The position numbers were made by a program, and so were the translations under genes. Below the pieces are notes generated by a model, which was not told the DNA's origin, ran no database searches, and saw only the letters and a list, made by a program, of their open reading frames with translations. A stretch of 64,000 nt of DNA from Azolla caroliniana (Eukaryota > Polypodiophyta), in NCBI GenBank assembly GCA_043228905.1, contig JBHGNT010000001.1:13082001-13146000 (forward strand). Direction: 5' to 3'. Below, one piece after another: positions 51,661 to 62,404 of this stretch (positions within the stretch are counted from its first letter, which is position 1; each line of letters begins with the position of its first letter).

Positions 51661-52604
51661 TGTCTTTCTCCGTGATTAGCCGTTCTCTCTCCTCGTTGGC
51701 TTCGGTCCGCAGTCTGGTTATCTCCGTTTCGATCACCGTGGTCTGATTTTGGAAGGCTTCCTCCCCAAAGGGAGTTCGCCGTTGTGGTCACCAAATAAGT
51801 GTATATGGTGTTGATGGAATGTAGATGGGGTGGGGGGTGGTGCCTAGAATGGCTCGACTCCCCTCCCAAGGGGGTGCAACGAGAGGGAGGGAGGGAGGGA
51901 GGGAGGGTGAGAGAAAGAGACGTCAAAGAGAAAGAGAGATTGAGAGAGGAAGCTTTTTTCTTATTGTTGATGGGTGGGGGGGGTGAAGCCTAGAATGGCT
52001 TCACCTGCCTCCCAAGGGGGATTACCTGTGAGGGAGAGAGAGAAAGACAGAAATAGAGAATGACACAGAAAATGAGAGGGGAAAAATCTATTACATTATG
52101 CCCCATGGGTGGGGTTTATATAGTACAAGAGGTAACCGTTACAAAGAATGAGACAAGTAGGGAGTTACATTACTTACCTACTTTCTCACCTTTGTACACA
52201 TGCACACAAATGTGTATGTGTTCATACACATACTCATCCTCACACACTCATTCATATTACACATACACATCAACCACATTATCATGTTCCACCCCTTATG
52301 CCTCCCCGTATATTCTAACGGGTAACACATGGCACACCTGTGGGACAATGTATTGCACGGTGAACCCACTCGCCATGGCAACTCTTCTTGACCGAAACTC
52401 CATCGGTCGTCTCAACGGTCGGAAATCCCTCGACCGGATCACTGCTCTACGGTCAATAACTTCGATCGGAGCTTTGCTTGACTCGAACCTTCTCGTTCGG
52501 TCAACACATGTCACGATTGTCCACTATGGCATGGGTCATGAAATCGTTGAATGTATGTGTAATTTTAGTTTCGTCATATAAAGTGAGTATTATATTTTGA
52601 ACCC

Positions 52605-52830
52605 TTTAAAATCTTTACCCTCAAGTTTTTTAAAATTTTTACCATATGCCCCGCCCTCCGGTTTTTGAAAATTTCTCTTTTGCCCTCTAATTTTTGAAAT
52701 TTTGTCATATGTCCTAGAGCTTTTGAAATTTCACACTCTGCCCTCGGGTTCTTGAAATTCTATCTTACGCCCTTAGGTTTCTGAAATTCCTCACTATGCC
52801 CCTCCGTTTTTCAAAATTTTGTTTCAGCCC
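52605..52830. repeat. degenerate ~35-bp tandem repeats
   Basis: About six units resemble TGCCCTC-GGTTTTTGAAATTT. A similar series occurs in E1 near 19490-19590, showing shared ancestry of the two elements. Confidence 0.7.
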
Positions 52831-53529
52831 CTTTCGTTTCTCTCTATTCTTTCCTGTTGTCTTATGCTTGTATTTTTCCTTCTTTTCCATGGTCGTCTTG
52901 TTCTTTTCTTCTTGTTTTCGTTTCTGGTTTCTCGCTTCTGTTCCTTTCCTTCCCTTTTATCATGGCCTTCCTTTCTGTTCCCTTCTTCTTCTCTTTCTTT
53001 CTCCTTCTTATTTGGCTTCGTCTTCTTCTTATTTTTGTTTTCTCTGCATCCTTTTTGTCTTCCACGTATCTTCTCATTTCTTCCTTTATTCTTCTTGGCT
53101 CTTCTTCTTCCATCGGCCGTCTCTGGGCCATCTCCATCTGTGGTCGTCCCTCTGTCTGTGCGTCCCCTCTGTTCCCCTACAGCCGACTGTCTAACCGACT
53201 GGCCGGCTCTGTCCGTGACCATCTGTCCGTCTGGCGGGCCGCCGCCGTCCAACGGCCTAGGCGTTAGCTGTCTGGCCGTCTAGCGGCCGTCGCTGCCATG
53301 CCGCCGGTTCTTTAGGCTGGCTGTTCGGTCGGGCCGTCTTCTGCCGGCCATCTCCATCTGCCGGCTGGCACCGTTCGCCGGCCGTCAGACCTCTGTCCGG
53401 GGCCATGTCTCAGTATTTCGGCGGTTGTCCTTCGCTGTCTGCGCGGCCGTCACTCGGCCGTCCGCCGACTATCTTAGGCCGTCTGTCTGGGGCTGTCGGA
53501 TCGTCTCTGAAGAAGTTCCTCCTCCTTCA

Positions 53530-54132
53530 GACTAGACAACAGATCCTTTCCACTCAAGACATGGCACACTAGACGCAACACAACCTCCAGCCACACATTC
53601 ACTAGCATTCATGGTCCTGCTAGGCTCCTTGAAGACATTAGTAAGAATCTTGGTAATTGTAGGGGACTCACTAACCCAAACCCACAACATCAACCAACAA
53701 CATATAACTTATAACTTATGAGTAGAAAATATTTGCTCCTTCTATGGCTCGTTCACAAAGAGAACTAACATGTTGGAAGATAGGATATGCCCTCTTTTCA
53801 AAATCATCCCTTTTCATAAACCCTCACACTTCTTTTTCATCCATCAAACATTCTATGTTCAATGGAGCTTCAGGGTTTGCACTTACGACTTTCTTCATAT
53901 TATCACAACAATCCTCAACCTCTGTAATGCTCTTGCATCAGAATGGGCATCAATCTTGTACTCATCTTTGAACTTTTGACAGAGATGATCAAATAGAAAT
54001 TCATCACAGTCCCTTCCACTTAGGGATCAGTCAAAAGCATGAGTCAACACTTTCAATTGGCCTTTCTTAAAAGCAACCACGCATACTTGCATAACAACGT
54101 GTCCAATATCTATAAAAATAACGCCGATGGGA
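53530..54132 (-). pseudogene. captured Hsp110/Hsp70-15-like chaperone gene fragment
   Basis: On the minus strand from about 54132: VIFIDIGHVVMQVCVVAFKK, GQLKVLTHAFD, SLSGRDCDEFLFDHL, then ANPEAPLNIECLMDEK, then TITKILTNVFKEPSRTMNAS and CVAGGCVA, then WKGSVV. This order matches the ATPase domain of plant Hsp110-type chaperones (Hsp70-14/15 group) rather than canonical Hsp70. Frameshifts, a deletion before the TITKIL part and several TGA/TAG stops make it non-coding. No intron is seen in the piece, which suggests capture from processed RNA or one large exon. It lies in the element's sense orientation. Confidence 0.85.
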
Positions 54133-55081
54133 TGACTGCTGCAGAGCAAGGGATTAGAGCTTGACAATGGAACAAGAAGGGGAGGCTAGCTAAGGCTCAA
54201 CAATACCACAAGGGGATCAAGAAGGGATGGAAGATCGTGGATTAGGGGTTTTGTCACAGAAGGAAAACGCAAAGAGTAGGGATGGAAGTGATGGAGTGGG
54301 GAGTGATGGTAGACGTCACAGTCGTGAAGAGCTTGAGATTCAAAAACGTTCAGGTCCATCTTTCTTAGACCAAAGGTATAAAGCACCTTCTTTTTGGGAT
54401 CTTGCAACAACTTGTAGAGATATAGTTGGGAGGCCTAACTCTCGACATATTTTGCCATGTCATCTCTATAACAGGAACCAACATGGAGCTCAACTCTTCT
54501 TCTTGCTTCCTAAACATGCTTTCTCTTAGCTTCCTCGATCTGTTTAGTAGCTTTCTTTAGCTGCATACACTTCCTTGCTTGAAATCAATGTCGCCAAAAC
54601 ATGAGCCGTTTGTTTCTCAACACACACAAACATAGAGATGCAAAGACTGAGGGAGAGATAAACTTCTTCTCAAAGGAGGGTCCGCCATTCGGGCATGCCA
54701 GTGTTAATGGGTGGAGGCTTCACCCCCCTCCCAAGGGGGATTACGTGTGAGGGAGAGAGAGAAAGAGGGAAATAGAGAATGACACAGAAAATGAGAGGGG
54801 AAAAATCTATTACATTATGCCCTATGGGTGGGGTTTATGTTGTACAAGAGGTAACTCTTACAAAGAATGAAACAAGTAGGGAGTTACATTAATTACCTAC
54901 TTTCTCACCTTTGTACACATGCACACAAATGTGTATGTGTTCATACACATACTCATCCTCACACACGCATTGATATTGCACATACACATCAACCACATTA
55001 TCATGTTCCACCCCTTATGCCTCCCCATATATTCTTACGGGTAACACTTTTTATCATTCATGCCCAATGGGGGTTAAATAG

Positions 55082-56550
55082 TGTTGAGCGAGCAAGCTCA
55101 ACCAGATCCGGATTGGCTGAATAAGCCAGAGCTGGATCGGTATCCAGAACAGAGAATCGGATCGGTGTCCGGATGATATCCGGAACCAGGAGCTGGATCG
55201 GAGACTCGGATCGGATTGAAACCGGTAGGCCGTTAGAGGCCTACAGATCTACCCTAGTACGTAGGCATATTTTTGGGAGTCAGTGATAGTCGCTCGTATG
55301 AGAATTGAAGAACTTGTCATTACCTCTGTCAGTCCTTTATGGACTTGTATAAAAGTGCTCTTTGAGCACATTCTATGTACAGAGAGTTTTGAGAGTATTT
55401 TTTGAATACAGTTTACGTTCTGTCTCTCCCGCACATATTCACCGTGTTAAGATTCCATTGAACCTTCCTCTCTAATTGTTGCTATCCGGTAGAGCCGGTT
55501 TGTAATACGCTTCTGAACATTCACATTCACATGGTATCAGAGCGCGAGGGTTAAGAACCTCTGCAACTGACAGACGCTTCAAAGACAAACCCTAATACAC
55601 GGCAACAACAGATAGAGAAAGATATGGACAGAGGTATGGCGAGTTCATTCCCAATAGAAAAGCTCGACCGGAGCAACTATGTGTCCTGGTCATATAAAAT
55701 GCACCAATACCTGCTGGGGCATGGATATTGGAGCTACGTGGAGAGAACCAACGAGGTCGTGTCGGAGCTGGGACACAAAGACTTCCCAGCATGGCAGCAA
55801 GGAGTGAGCCGAGTATTGTTTTGCCTTGCGTCCGGTGTGCACGATCAGATGCTTAGCTACATCAAAGATGCAAAAACGCCAAAGGAGGCTTGGGAAAATC
55901 TCTGGAAGATTTTTGCCGCTAGTACCACAACACAGAAGTTGCAGCTCCGACAAAGCTCAACAATATCCGATAGAGGGACATGTTCGTGACTGACTACACC
56001 ACCAAGATAAAGGAGATTTGCGACGCGCTCGAGTCTATCAACATGACGGTGAACAAAGACGAGATGGTTCAAATCTACCTCGGCGGTCTAGCACAACGGT
56101 ACGGGCCAATTCGGATGACGATCTGCATGCGGGAGAAGCTATCATCCTTCTTTGACTTACAATCCATGTTGATGATCGAAGAAAACCACATGAGTGGGTC
56201 GAGGACCACTCAATCGGACAGTCGGATGTTGTACACAGAGGCGGATCGACCCCGTGGGAGTGGAGGATGAGGTGGGTCGGCACGCAATGGAGGCGACCGA
56301 CAAGAGCAGAACCGAAGGCACAGAGACATTGCTGACAACAATTCTGGACCCTCCACAAGTAGGGGGAGTCAAGGCAGTGCCGGAAACCGGCAAGGAAAGG
56401 CCGACACGGAATGCTGGTACTGTGGCAAGAAAGGCCACAAAGAAAGCGAGTGCTGGAAGAAGCGCGCCGATTCTGATAAATCTCGATCCGGCAAGACCGG
56501 ACAGGGAAACCGGCAAAGCTCGCACTACGCAGAAGGATCGGGAGGATCCG
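55082..56550 (+). mobile_element. Copia F: 5' LTR and gag
   Basis: The LTR 55082-55531 (TGTTGAGCGAGCAAGCTCAAC) is followed by TGGTATCAGAGC at 55532. Gag begins at ATG 55624 (MDRGMASSFPIEKLDRSNYV), frameshifts near 55965, continues at 55980 and has CCHC CWYCGKKGHKESEC near 56410. It is cut at 56551 by Copia G, and the rest would lie beyond the window. Confidence 0.9.
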
Positions 56551-56870
56551 TGTTGACTGGCAAGCTCAACCAGATCTAGATCGGCTGAATAAGCCTGAGC
56601 TAGATCGGTGAACCAGAGAGCTGGGGAGCCGGTTAGCCGGATCCAACAGTAATCGGTAACCTAGTAGCAGCCTAGACTACTAGGTAGTTAATGTCTCGTA
56701 GTTAGTGTCAGATGCTCGTGTGAGCATTGAAGTACACCGTACTTCTGTCAGTCCTCTTAGGACTTGTATAAATAGTGCCGTTGAGCACGTTGTATGTGCA
56801 CAGAGAATTTTACATTGTTTTTGATAATAGATTTAAGTTGTTTTGCTCTTTCTCTATCTCTCCTGCGTAT

Positions 56871-56911
<41 letters not shown>

Positions 56912-57395
56912 GGTATCCGGCTAAGCTGGTTGTCTAAAGCTTTAGCACCTTCGTTTTCACATGGTATCAGAGCGCGAGGGTTGAGAACCTCTGCAGCCGA
57001 CATCAGCATCTGAAGACAAAACCTAAGACCCGGTAAGAACAGAAAGAGGAGTGATGGACAGAGGAATGGCTAGCTCGCTCTCGGTGGAGAAGCTCGACAG
57101 ATCCAAATACACATCTTGGTCATACAAGATGCACCAGTACCTGCTTGGGCATGGTTACTAGAGCTATGTCGACGGAGCTAATGACACAACACCTGATGCG
57201 ACACACAAGGACTTCCCAATGTGGGAACAAGCGGCGAGCAGAGTGATGTACTGCTTTGCATCCAGTGTCGGAGACCAGCTGTTGAGCCATGTTTGAGATG
57301 CCAAGACGCCAAAAGAAGCTTGGGGAAACCTGAAGAAGGTTTTCGCAGCAAGCACTACGGCGCGGAAGCTACAACTCCGACATGAGTTTAGCAAT
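56551..57395 (+). mobile_element. Copia G: 5' LTR and partial gag
   Basis: The LTR 56551-56961 begins TGTTGACTGGCAAGCTCAAC and has a CT microsatellite near 56875-56908. TGGTATCAGAGC follows. Gag begins at 57054, with stops at GY*SYVDG (TAG, 57160-57162) and near 57294 (TGA). It is cut at 57396 by Copia H. Confidence 0.9.
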
Positions 57396-57915
57396 TGTTG
57401 AGAGACAAGCTCAACATCGGCCGGATCGGCTGAAGAAGCCGAGGACCGGATCGGTTGGGACCGATCGGTTAGGCCGAATGCGTAAACCGGGAGGTCGTCA
57501 GGAAAGATATTCCGTGAGGAATATATTTGGGAGTTAGTGTAGGGGCTCTTGATGAGCATTGAAGTACTGTCAGTACTTCGGTCAGTCCTTCTGGGACTTG
57601 TATAAAAGTGCTCACTGAGCACGTCTTATGTACAGACTTGAGTATTATTATTGAATATTGTTTTTTGTGTCTACTCTCTCTGTCTCTCCCATGTATACCG
57701 TGTAAGCCCAAGCTCTCCATTGAACCTGAGTTTCCTTCCTCTGTTCTGTCTTCATACTTGCTTCCGCATGTTTCTTTCTAGATGGTATCAGAGCGCGAGG
57801 GTTGAGAACCTCTCTGCAGCCGACACAGCTTGACGAAGAAGAACAAGAAGAACGATGGATAGAGGCATGGCGAGCTTGCTTCCAACAGAGAAGCTCGACA
57901 GAACCAACTACGCGT

Positions 57916-58601
57916 TGTCGTGAAGATTTTCGTCCATAGGCGGAAAACCGAGCGAAGTAAGCAAACCCGCGATGTGCAACGTTGCACATCAAGATGTTGT
58001 ATTTCTATTTGTCGATAGTGATAAGTGTGGTGCTAGAAATGCACCTTAGGATTTGTAAAGTGTAAAGGTGATGTGCTTTTGCGCGCACATCCACGTGAGA
58101 GAGAGAGATAGGTACATAGTAGTTCGTGTAGAGGTGGGAGTTAAGACCCATCCTTCCCACCTCCCCTAAAATCAAGGGAAATATCCCCATTGATTGAAAG
58201 GGGATATTTTGTAGCACCTTTATGTAACGGTCTTCCCTCCTTGTGCTATAAAGGGAGAGGAAGAGCACCATTGTGGGGGTTGCCTTATTTTGAGTGTGAG
58301 TGAGGTATACCATTTCATTTTAGGGTTTCGGGTTCCTTAGTCAGGGTTTCTTTCCTTCTTCGTCGGATTAGGGTTTTGGGTTTATCATAGTCGTTTGGTG
58401 CGGCCTACGCGGCCGCCATTTTGTAATCGGTTTTCGGTTCTAATACATCTTGTTGAGCATCCGGCCTCCATCTTCCTCTTGTCCATTCTTTCTCTTCTTG
58501 TGCTAAGCTCCATTCCGAAGTCCTATTCCTTCTCCCCTTCTCCTTAGTCCAAGACCCCCGTGGTTCCGCCCTTCTCCACGCACGCGCGTAACTACGCGAC
58601 A
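57916..58601 (+). repeat. 5' LTR of gag-only element
   Basis: 686 bp. It starts TGTCGTGAAGATTTTCG, contains the palindrome GATGTGCAACGTTGCACATC near 57969, a promoter near 58247 and the end CTACGCGACA. Confidence 0.95.
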
Positions 58602-58643
58602 TCTTTGGTGAACCCGACGTGAAGGGCGGCAAGGGAGAAAGAG

Positions 58644-61600
58644 ATGGAAGAAGGCTTCGACTTCGAGGAGATGATGACAAAGATCTTGATGGACGCCGGA
58701 CGGAAGAGGGCGAGGCGAGAGGCGGCTCAACAAGCGGTCGAAAGGGTGGTCCGTCTAGTCGGCCGGTTCGATGGGAAGGAGGTCCCAAATTTTTTGAGAG
58801 CCTACGATGCGGAAATGACGAGGATGGGCGTGGACGAAGCGACGAGGCTAGAGTTCTTTCGTCGAGCGGTGGCCGCATCAAAGTACGAGGAGGTCAAGGA
58901 GCTCCAAGAAGCTCACGAATCGTGGGAGTCCTTTGAAGGGGCTCTAATGGAGGCATACGGGTGCGCGGAATCGGAGGTAAGAGGTCGGCGAGAGTTCGAT
59001 CGGTGGGTGGCGTCGGCGAGGCGCCACCGGAGCGCAATGGAGGCATTCCGAGAGTTCGAGCGTCGTTTCTCTCAACTCTCGGAGTGGGAACGAAGATCGG
59101 TGGGGGCGGACAAAGTCCTCCTATTTTTGGAGACGGTCCATCATGAGGAGAGGATGGACATCATGTTCGAGCTTCAAGACGATTATGGGGCGCATGGTCT
59201 CACCGAGGAGTGGCCCGAAGTGGAATGGGTGTGTCGGCAACATGAGGCGAGGCGGTCGGCCACAACACGGCCCGCGAGCGGGGGAGAAGAGAAAGCGACG
59301 ACCGACTACGCCATGCCGCCGGACGAGAGCTCATCGCGAACCGGTTTGGAGGGGCCCGACCTACAAGCGCTAATACGGGAGGCGTGCGGGCTCGTAATGG
59401 CGAAAATCGAAGCCGAAGAATGGCTTATTGCGGGGTCGGGCCCGAGCGGATCGGAGGACGCGGAGGAAGGAGCTTCCTCACACATGGAGGACGGGGCCTA
59501 TGCGGAGGCCGAAAGAGAATGGTACATCGGTACCACGGGAGAGGTTGCGGAGCGAGCCGCCCTCTCGACATGGGGGAAAAGAACGACCGAGGACGAGGTC
59601 GGGGATGGTGAGGCGGCGATCGCCGATTCGAGCGGACATGGCGGATTCGGGACACGGTGGCCCGAATCATCGAGTACGGAGGAGACAAGCGGCGGTACCG
59701 CAACCTTCCACGCACCGGTTCGAGAGACCACGGCGGCCGGCCCGAGCGCCCGCGAGAGACCGAGGGAGAAGAACGGTGGCGGCGGCAAGGCGAGCAACCG
59801 AGACAACGGTAAGGAGACCGCGGAAGAGGCGGCGGCAAGCATAACCGATGCTTGCATATACGGAGGCGGGGTAGCCACGGACAGCGACGTCCGAGCGGAG
59901 GTGGCTGCGGACATTACATCGACGAGCGGCGGTCCCGCGACCTTACACGCGTCATTGCTAGAGATCTCGGCGGCCGGCCCGAGTGCCCGCGTAAGACCTA
60001 TGGTGAAAGGCGGTGGCGGTGGCAAGGCGGGCGACCACGGCGTCGACACGAGAGAAGGTGCGGAGCAAGCGACCCTCTCATCTCGGGGAAAAAGAACGGC
60101 CATGGACGAGGCCGATATCTACGGAGCGATGGACGCCACTTCGAGAGTGGGTGGAAGTTTCGGGACGCGGTTGCCCGAAACGTTCTACGAGGATTTCGCG
60201 AGCATACTCGAGGCTTGCGAAATGGAGGAGGAAGACGAAACGAGCGATGGTGTCGCGACCTTCCACACACCGGCCCTAGAGGCTTCGGCGGTCGGCCCGA
60301 GTGCCGGCACGAGACCTAGAGTGACGGACGATGGCGGCGGCAAGGCGGGCAAACGAGATGACGCGGAAAACGGCGAAGAAGAGGTGGTGGCAAGCATACT
60401 AGAGGCTTGCGGAATCGGAGATGGGGGAGCCACGGATAACGACGACCGAACGAAAGCGGCTACGGAGACAACAAGCGGCGGTGCCGGGTCCTTACCCACA
60501 CCAATCCTAGAGGCTCCAATGGCCGGCCCGAGTGCCGGCATGAGGCTTAGCGCGACGGGAGGTGACGGCGGCAAGGCGGGCAACGGAAACGAGAAGGAAG
60601 ATTGGAGCGGACGGAGGCAAGACCCCTTGACACCGGGGCCGGAGACTTCGGCGGTTGTGCTCGAATGCCAACGTAAGACCGGAGAGATGGGCGGTGACCG
60701 TGAGGAGGTGAGGCCCGGAGAGAGCGCATACGAAGACGAGTATGCGGGGCCCGGAATGGGCGTATACGGTGGGTCCGACGGAGAGGACCGGAGCGGAAAC
60801 GAGGAGAGAGTCGGGAACCGTCCCGACCGGAATACGGCACGGAAGAGGAAGAGAGTAAGGGCCGGCGAACCGGGCCCAAACCGAAGGAAGCCGGCTAGAC
60901 CGATTGGCCGGTTACGGTTGCGGTTACGGTTACGATGGGAGCCGGTAAGCGCGAGATGGAGGCTAACCGGGCACGACGACCATGGTTCGGGGGAAAAACG
61001 GAAACAAACGAGACCCTCCATACCCACTCTAGAGACTACGGCGGTTGCGGATCAACATAAGACCGGAGAGACGGCGGGTGGCGGCGAGGAGTCGGAGGCC
61101 GGAGCGTACGAGGTTACCGGAACGGATATCCGGTACGAGATGGTGGACGGGTGGGTCCAAGACGGCGAGCCCGTGTCGGGACGGGCTACGGCGACAAAGG
61201 AGGAGAAGACCGACACGGAGGTCGGGTCTACGGCGGAAGAGCGAGACGAGATGCATGCAATACGGCCGATGGAGGGCCAAGACACAAGCATGCCTACGAA
61301 GGAACCACATCGAGCGACCGAAGATGACGGTCGGATCACGCCTTCGAGAGGCGAATACGAGGAGGAAGGCGACGACGACAAGACCTGGCACGATGCTAGG
61401 GAAGATTGGTGGGAAGAGGTGGCCTACGGAGAGGCTAAGACCGGCGGCCACGAAGATAAGGCCCGAGAGGGATCCTCCACACCGGCTATAGAGACTCCGG
61501 CGGTCGGCGCGAGTGCCGACGTGAGACCAAGAGTGGCGGACGGAGGCGGCGAGGGGACGAAGGCCACAATGGATGAAGGCACCGAGAGAGGCATACGGGA

Positions 61601-62393
61601 GGTCGCGGAGAACGAAGATGTATGCGCCCAAAAGAACGAACACGATATCACGAAGGATGTGTGCGGTCGAGCGGGCCAAGAGGGCCAAGAGGGTGTTCCT
61701 CCGAGCGAAACGGAGGTCGGGGAAGAAAGGTACCTTTCCGAAAGGGTACGCGAAGAGGAGCGGAATGCGAAACGTGCAATGCGGCCGCATGAGGGCCAAG
61801 CAACGAGCACGGGAACGATGGTATGCTCTACGGCGAAAGAGCACGGAAGGCGAAGGGAAGGCGGAAGATGCGTGATGGGGTCGTCGAAGGACCGAAGCAC
61901 GAGCACGCATTCGGAGGACGACACCGACGTACGGGGAAAGCCTACGGAAGGCAAGCGCGGAGCGAGAAGAGTCGGCACGACGACGTGCGCGGCACGAAAA
62001 AGGCGGATCCGGAGGATATGCGAGGCGGACAAAGGGTCGGCAACGGCGTTCGGGAGGACCGATCGGGGAAGAAAGTGCGGGCATCGGAAACGGCGGTCCG
62101 GATGTAGACGGTGGTTCGAGGAAACACGGTGGACGTGGCGGATCGGGTGGAGGCAACGACTCGGCGAACGTCGTCAAGTGTGGCGGATCGGACGGAGCCG
62201 ACGGTTCGAGACCATTCGACGGAGATGGTGGGCCGGAAGGCGACGGTGGTTCGTGTGGACGGGGTGGACTTGCTCGAAGTGGAAGACAAAGCCGGGCAAG
62301 CCCACGAGGTTGTCAAGGGCTCGGTTGGCCGCCTTGGCCGAAAATCTCGCGTTTTGTTCCCCTTTTGGCACATACCGGTGGATGTGCGGTTAG
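58644..62393 (+). CDS. giant gag-like protein with repeat domain
   Basis: 1249 codons from ATG 58644, 42 nt after the LTR. Residues 37-204 look like a retrotransposon gag/capsid domain (RFDGKEVPNFLRAYDAEMTR, FREFERRFSQLSEWERR). From about 210 the protein is disordered, Gly/Glu/Thr-rich and repetitive: a GPSA..RPR..GGGGKA unit recurs at least four to five times at uneven spacing. No CCHC, protease or RT is seen. GC content and codon use are far above neighbouring DNA. The last ~150 residues become Trp/Arg-rich (WRIGWRQRLGERRQVWRIG), suggesting a late frameshift; the +1-type frame there (61823-62428) is interrupted only by one TAG. The function is probably structural, mobilised by another element's enzymes. 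The gag assignment is by pattern only. Confidence 0.7.
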   Translation: MEEGFDFEEMMTKILMDAGRKRARREAAQQAVERVVRLVGRFDGKEVPNFLRAYDAEMTRMGVDEATRLEFFRRAVAASKYEEVKELQEAHESWESFEGALMEAYGCAESEVRGRREFDRWVASARRHRSAMEAFREFERRFSQLSEWERRSVGADKVLLFLETVHHEERMDIMFELQDDYGAHGLTEEWPEVEWVCRQHEARRSATTRPASGGEEKATTDYAMPPDESSSRTGLEGPDLQALIREACGLVMAKIEAEEWLIAGSGPSGSEDAEEGASSHMEDGAYAEAEREWYIGTTGEVAERAALSTWGKRTTEDEVGDGEAAIADSSGHGGFGTRWPESSSTEETSGGTATFHAPVRETTAAGPSARERPREKNGGGGKASNRDNGKETAEEAAASITDACIYGGGVATDSDVRAEVAADITSTSGGPATLHASLLEISAAGPSARVRPMVKGGGGGKAGDHGVDTREGAEQATLSSRGKRTAMDEADIYGAMDATSRVGGSFGTRLPETFYEDFASILEACEMEEEDETSDGVATFHTPALEASAVGPSAGTRPRVTDDGGGKAGKRDDAENGEEEVVASILEACGIGDGGATDNDDRTKAATETTSGGAGSLPTPILEAPMAGPSAGMRLSATGGDGGKAGNGNEKEDWSGRRQDPLTPGPETSAVVLECQRKTGEMGGDREEVRPGESAYEDEYAGPGMGVYGGSDGEDRSGNEERVGNRPDRNTARKRKRVRAGEPGPNRRKPARPIGRLRLRLRLRWEPVSARWRLTGHDDHGSGEKRKQTRPSIPTLETTAVADQHKTGETAGGGEESEAGAYEVTGTDIRYEMVDGWVQDGEPVSGRATATKEEKTDTEVGSTAEERDEMHAIRPMEGQDTSMPTKEPHRATEDDGRITPSRGEYEEEGDDDKTWHDAREDWWEEVAYGEAKTGGHEDKAREGSSTPAIETPAVGASADVRPRVADGGGEGTKATMDEGTERGIREVAENEDVCAQKNEHDITKDVCGRAGQEGQEGVPPSETEVGEERYLSERVREEERNAKRAMRPHEGQATSTGTMVCSTAKEHGRRREGGRCVMGSSKDRSTSTHSEDDTDVRGKPTEGKRGARRVGTTTCAARKRRIRRICEADKGSATAFGRTDRGRKCGHRKRRSGCRRWFEETRWTWRIGWRQRLGERRQVWRIGRSRRFETIRRRWWAGRRRWFVWTGWTCSKWKTKPGKPTRLSRARLAALAENLAFCSPFGTYRWMCG

Positions 62394-62404
62394 GTGGGGG
62401 CGGA

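Larger units (their letters stand above)
51965..55046 (-). mobile_element. E2: non-autonomous LTR element with captured host gene
   Basis: LTRs 51965-52327 and 54702-55046 match over the TATA region (minus TATATAAA at 52122-52115), with the TGTTACCC start. The flanks CTTAT and CTTTT are an imperfect 5-bp duplication. It lies inside the LTR of E3. The interior shares the TC-rich and TGCCCTC/TTGAAATT sequence of E1 (52570-53500) but also contains an Hsp110-like fragment. No pol. Confidence 0.75.
50592..55081 (-). mobile_element. E3: E-family LTR element interrupted by E2
   Basis: The internal region is 50592-51799. The minus-strand 5' LTR portion is 51800-51964 and continues at 55047-55081 after the E2 insertion, before being cut by Copia F. 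A GGTGACCACAACGGCGAAC primer-site-like sequence follows the LTR on the minus strand, as in E1. No RT or integrase. Confidence 0.6.

Noticed and set aside
53740-54410. Plus-strand ORFs inside E2 (75-100 residues)
   Set aside because: The 53744-53979 frames are antisense to the Hsp110-like fragment; the 54227-54529 frame has no domain I recognise.
60185-62177. Long minus-strand frames (280 and 382 residues) opposite the giant gag-like ORF
   Set aside because: Very GC-rich sequence lacks stop codons in several frames; the plus frame fits the LTR orientation and promoter, and the minus frames show no domain.
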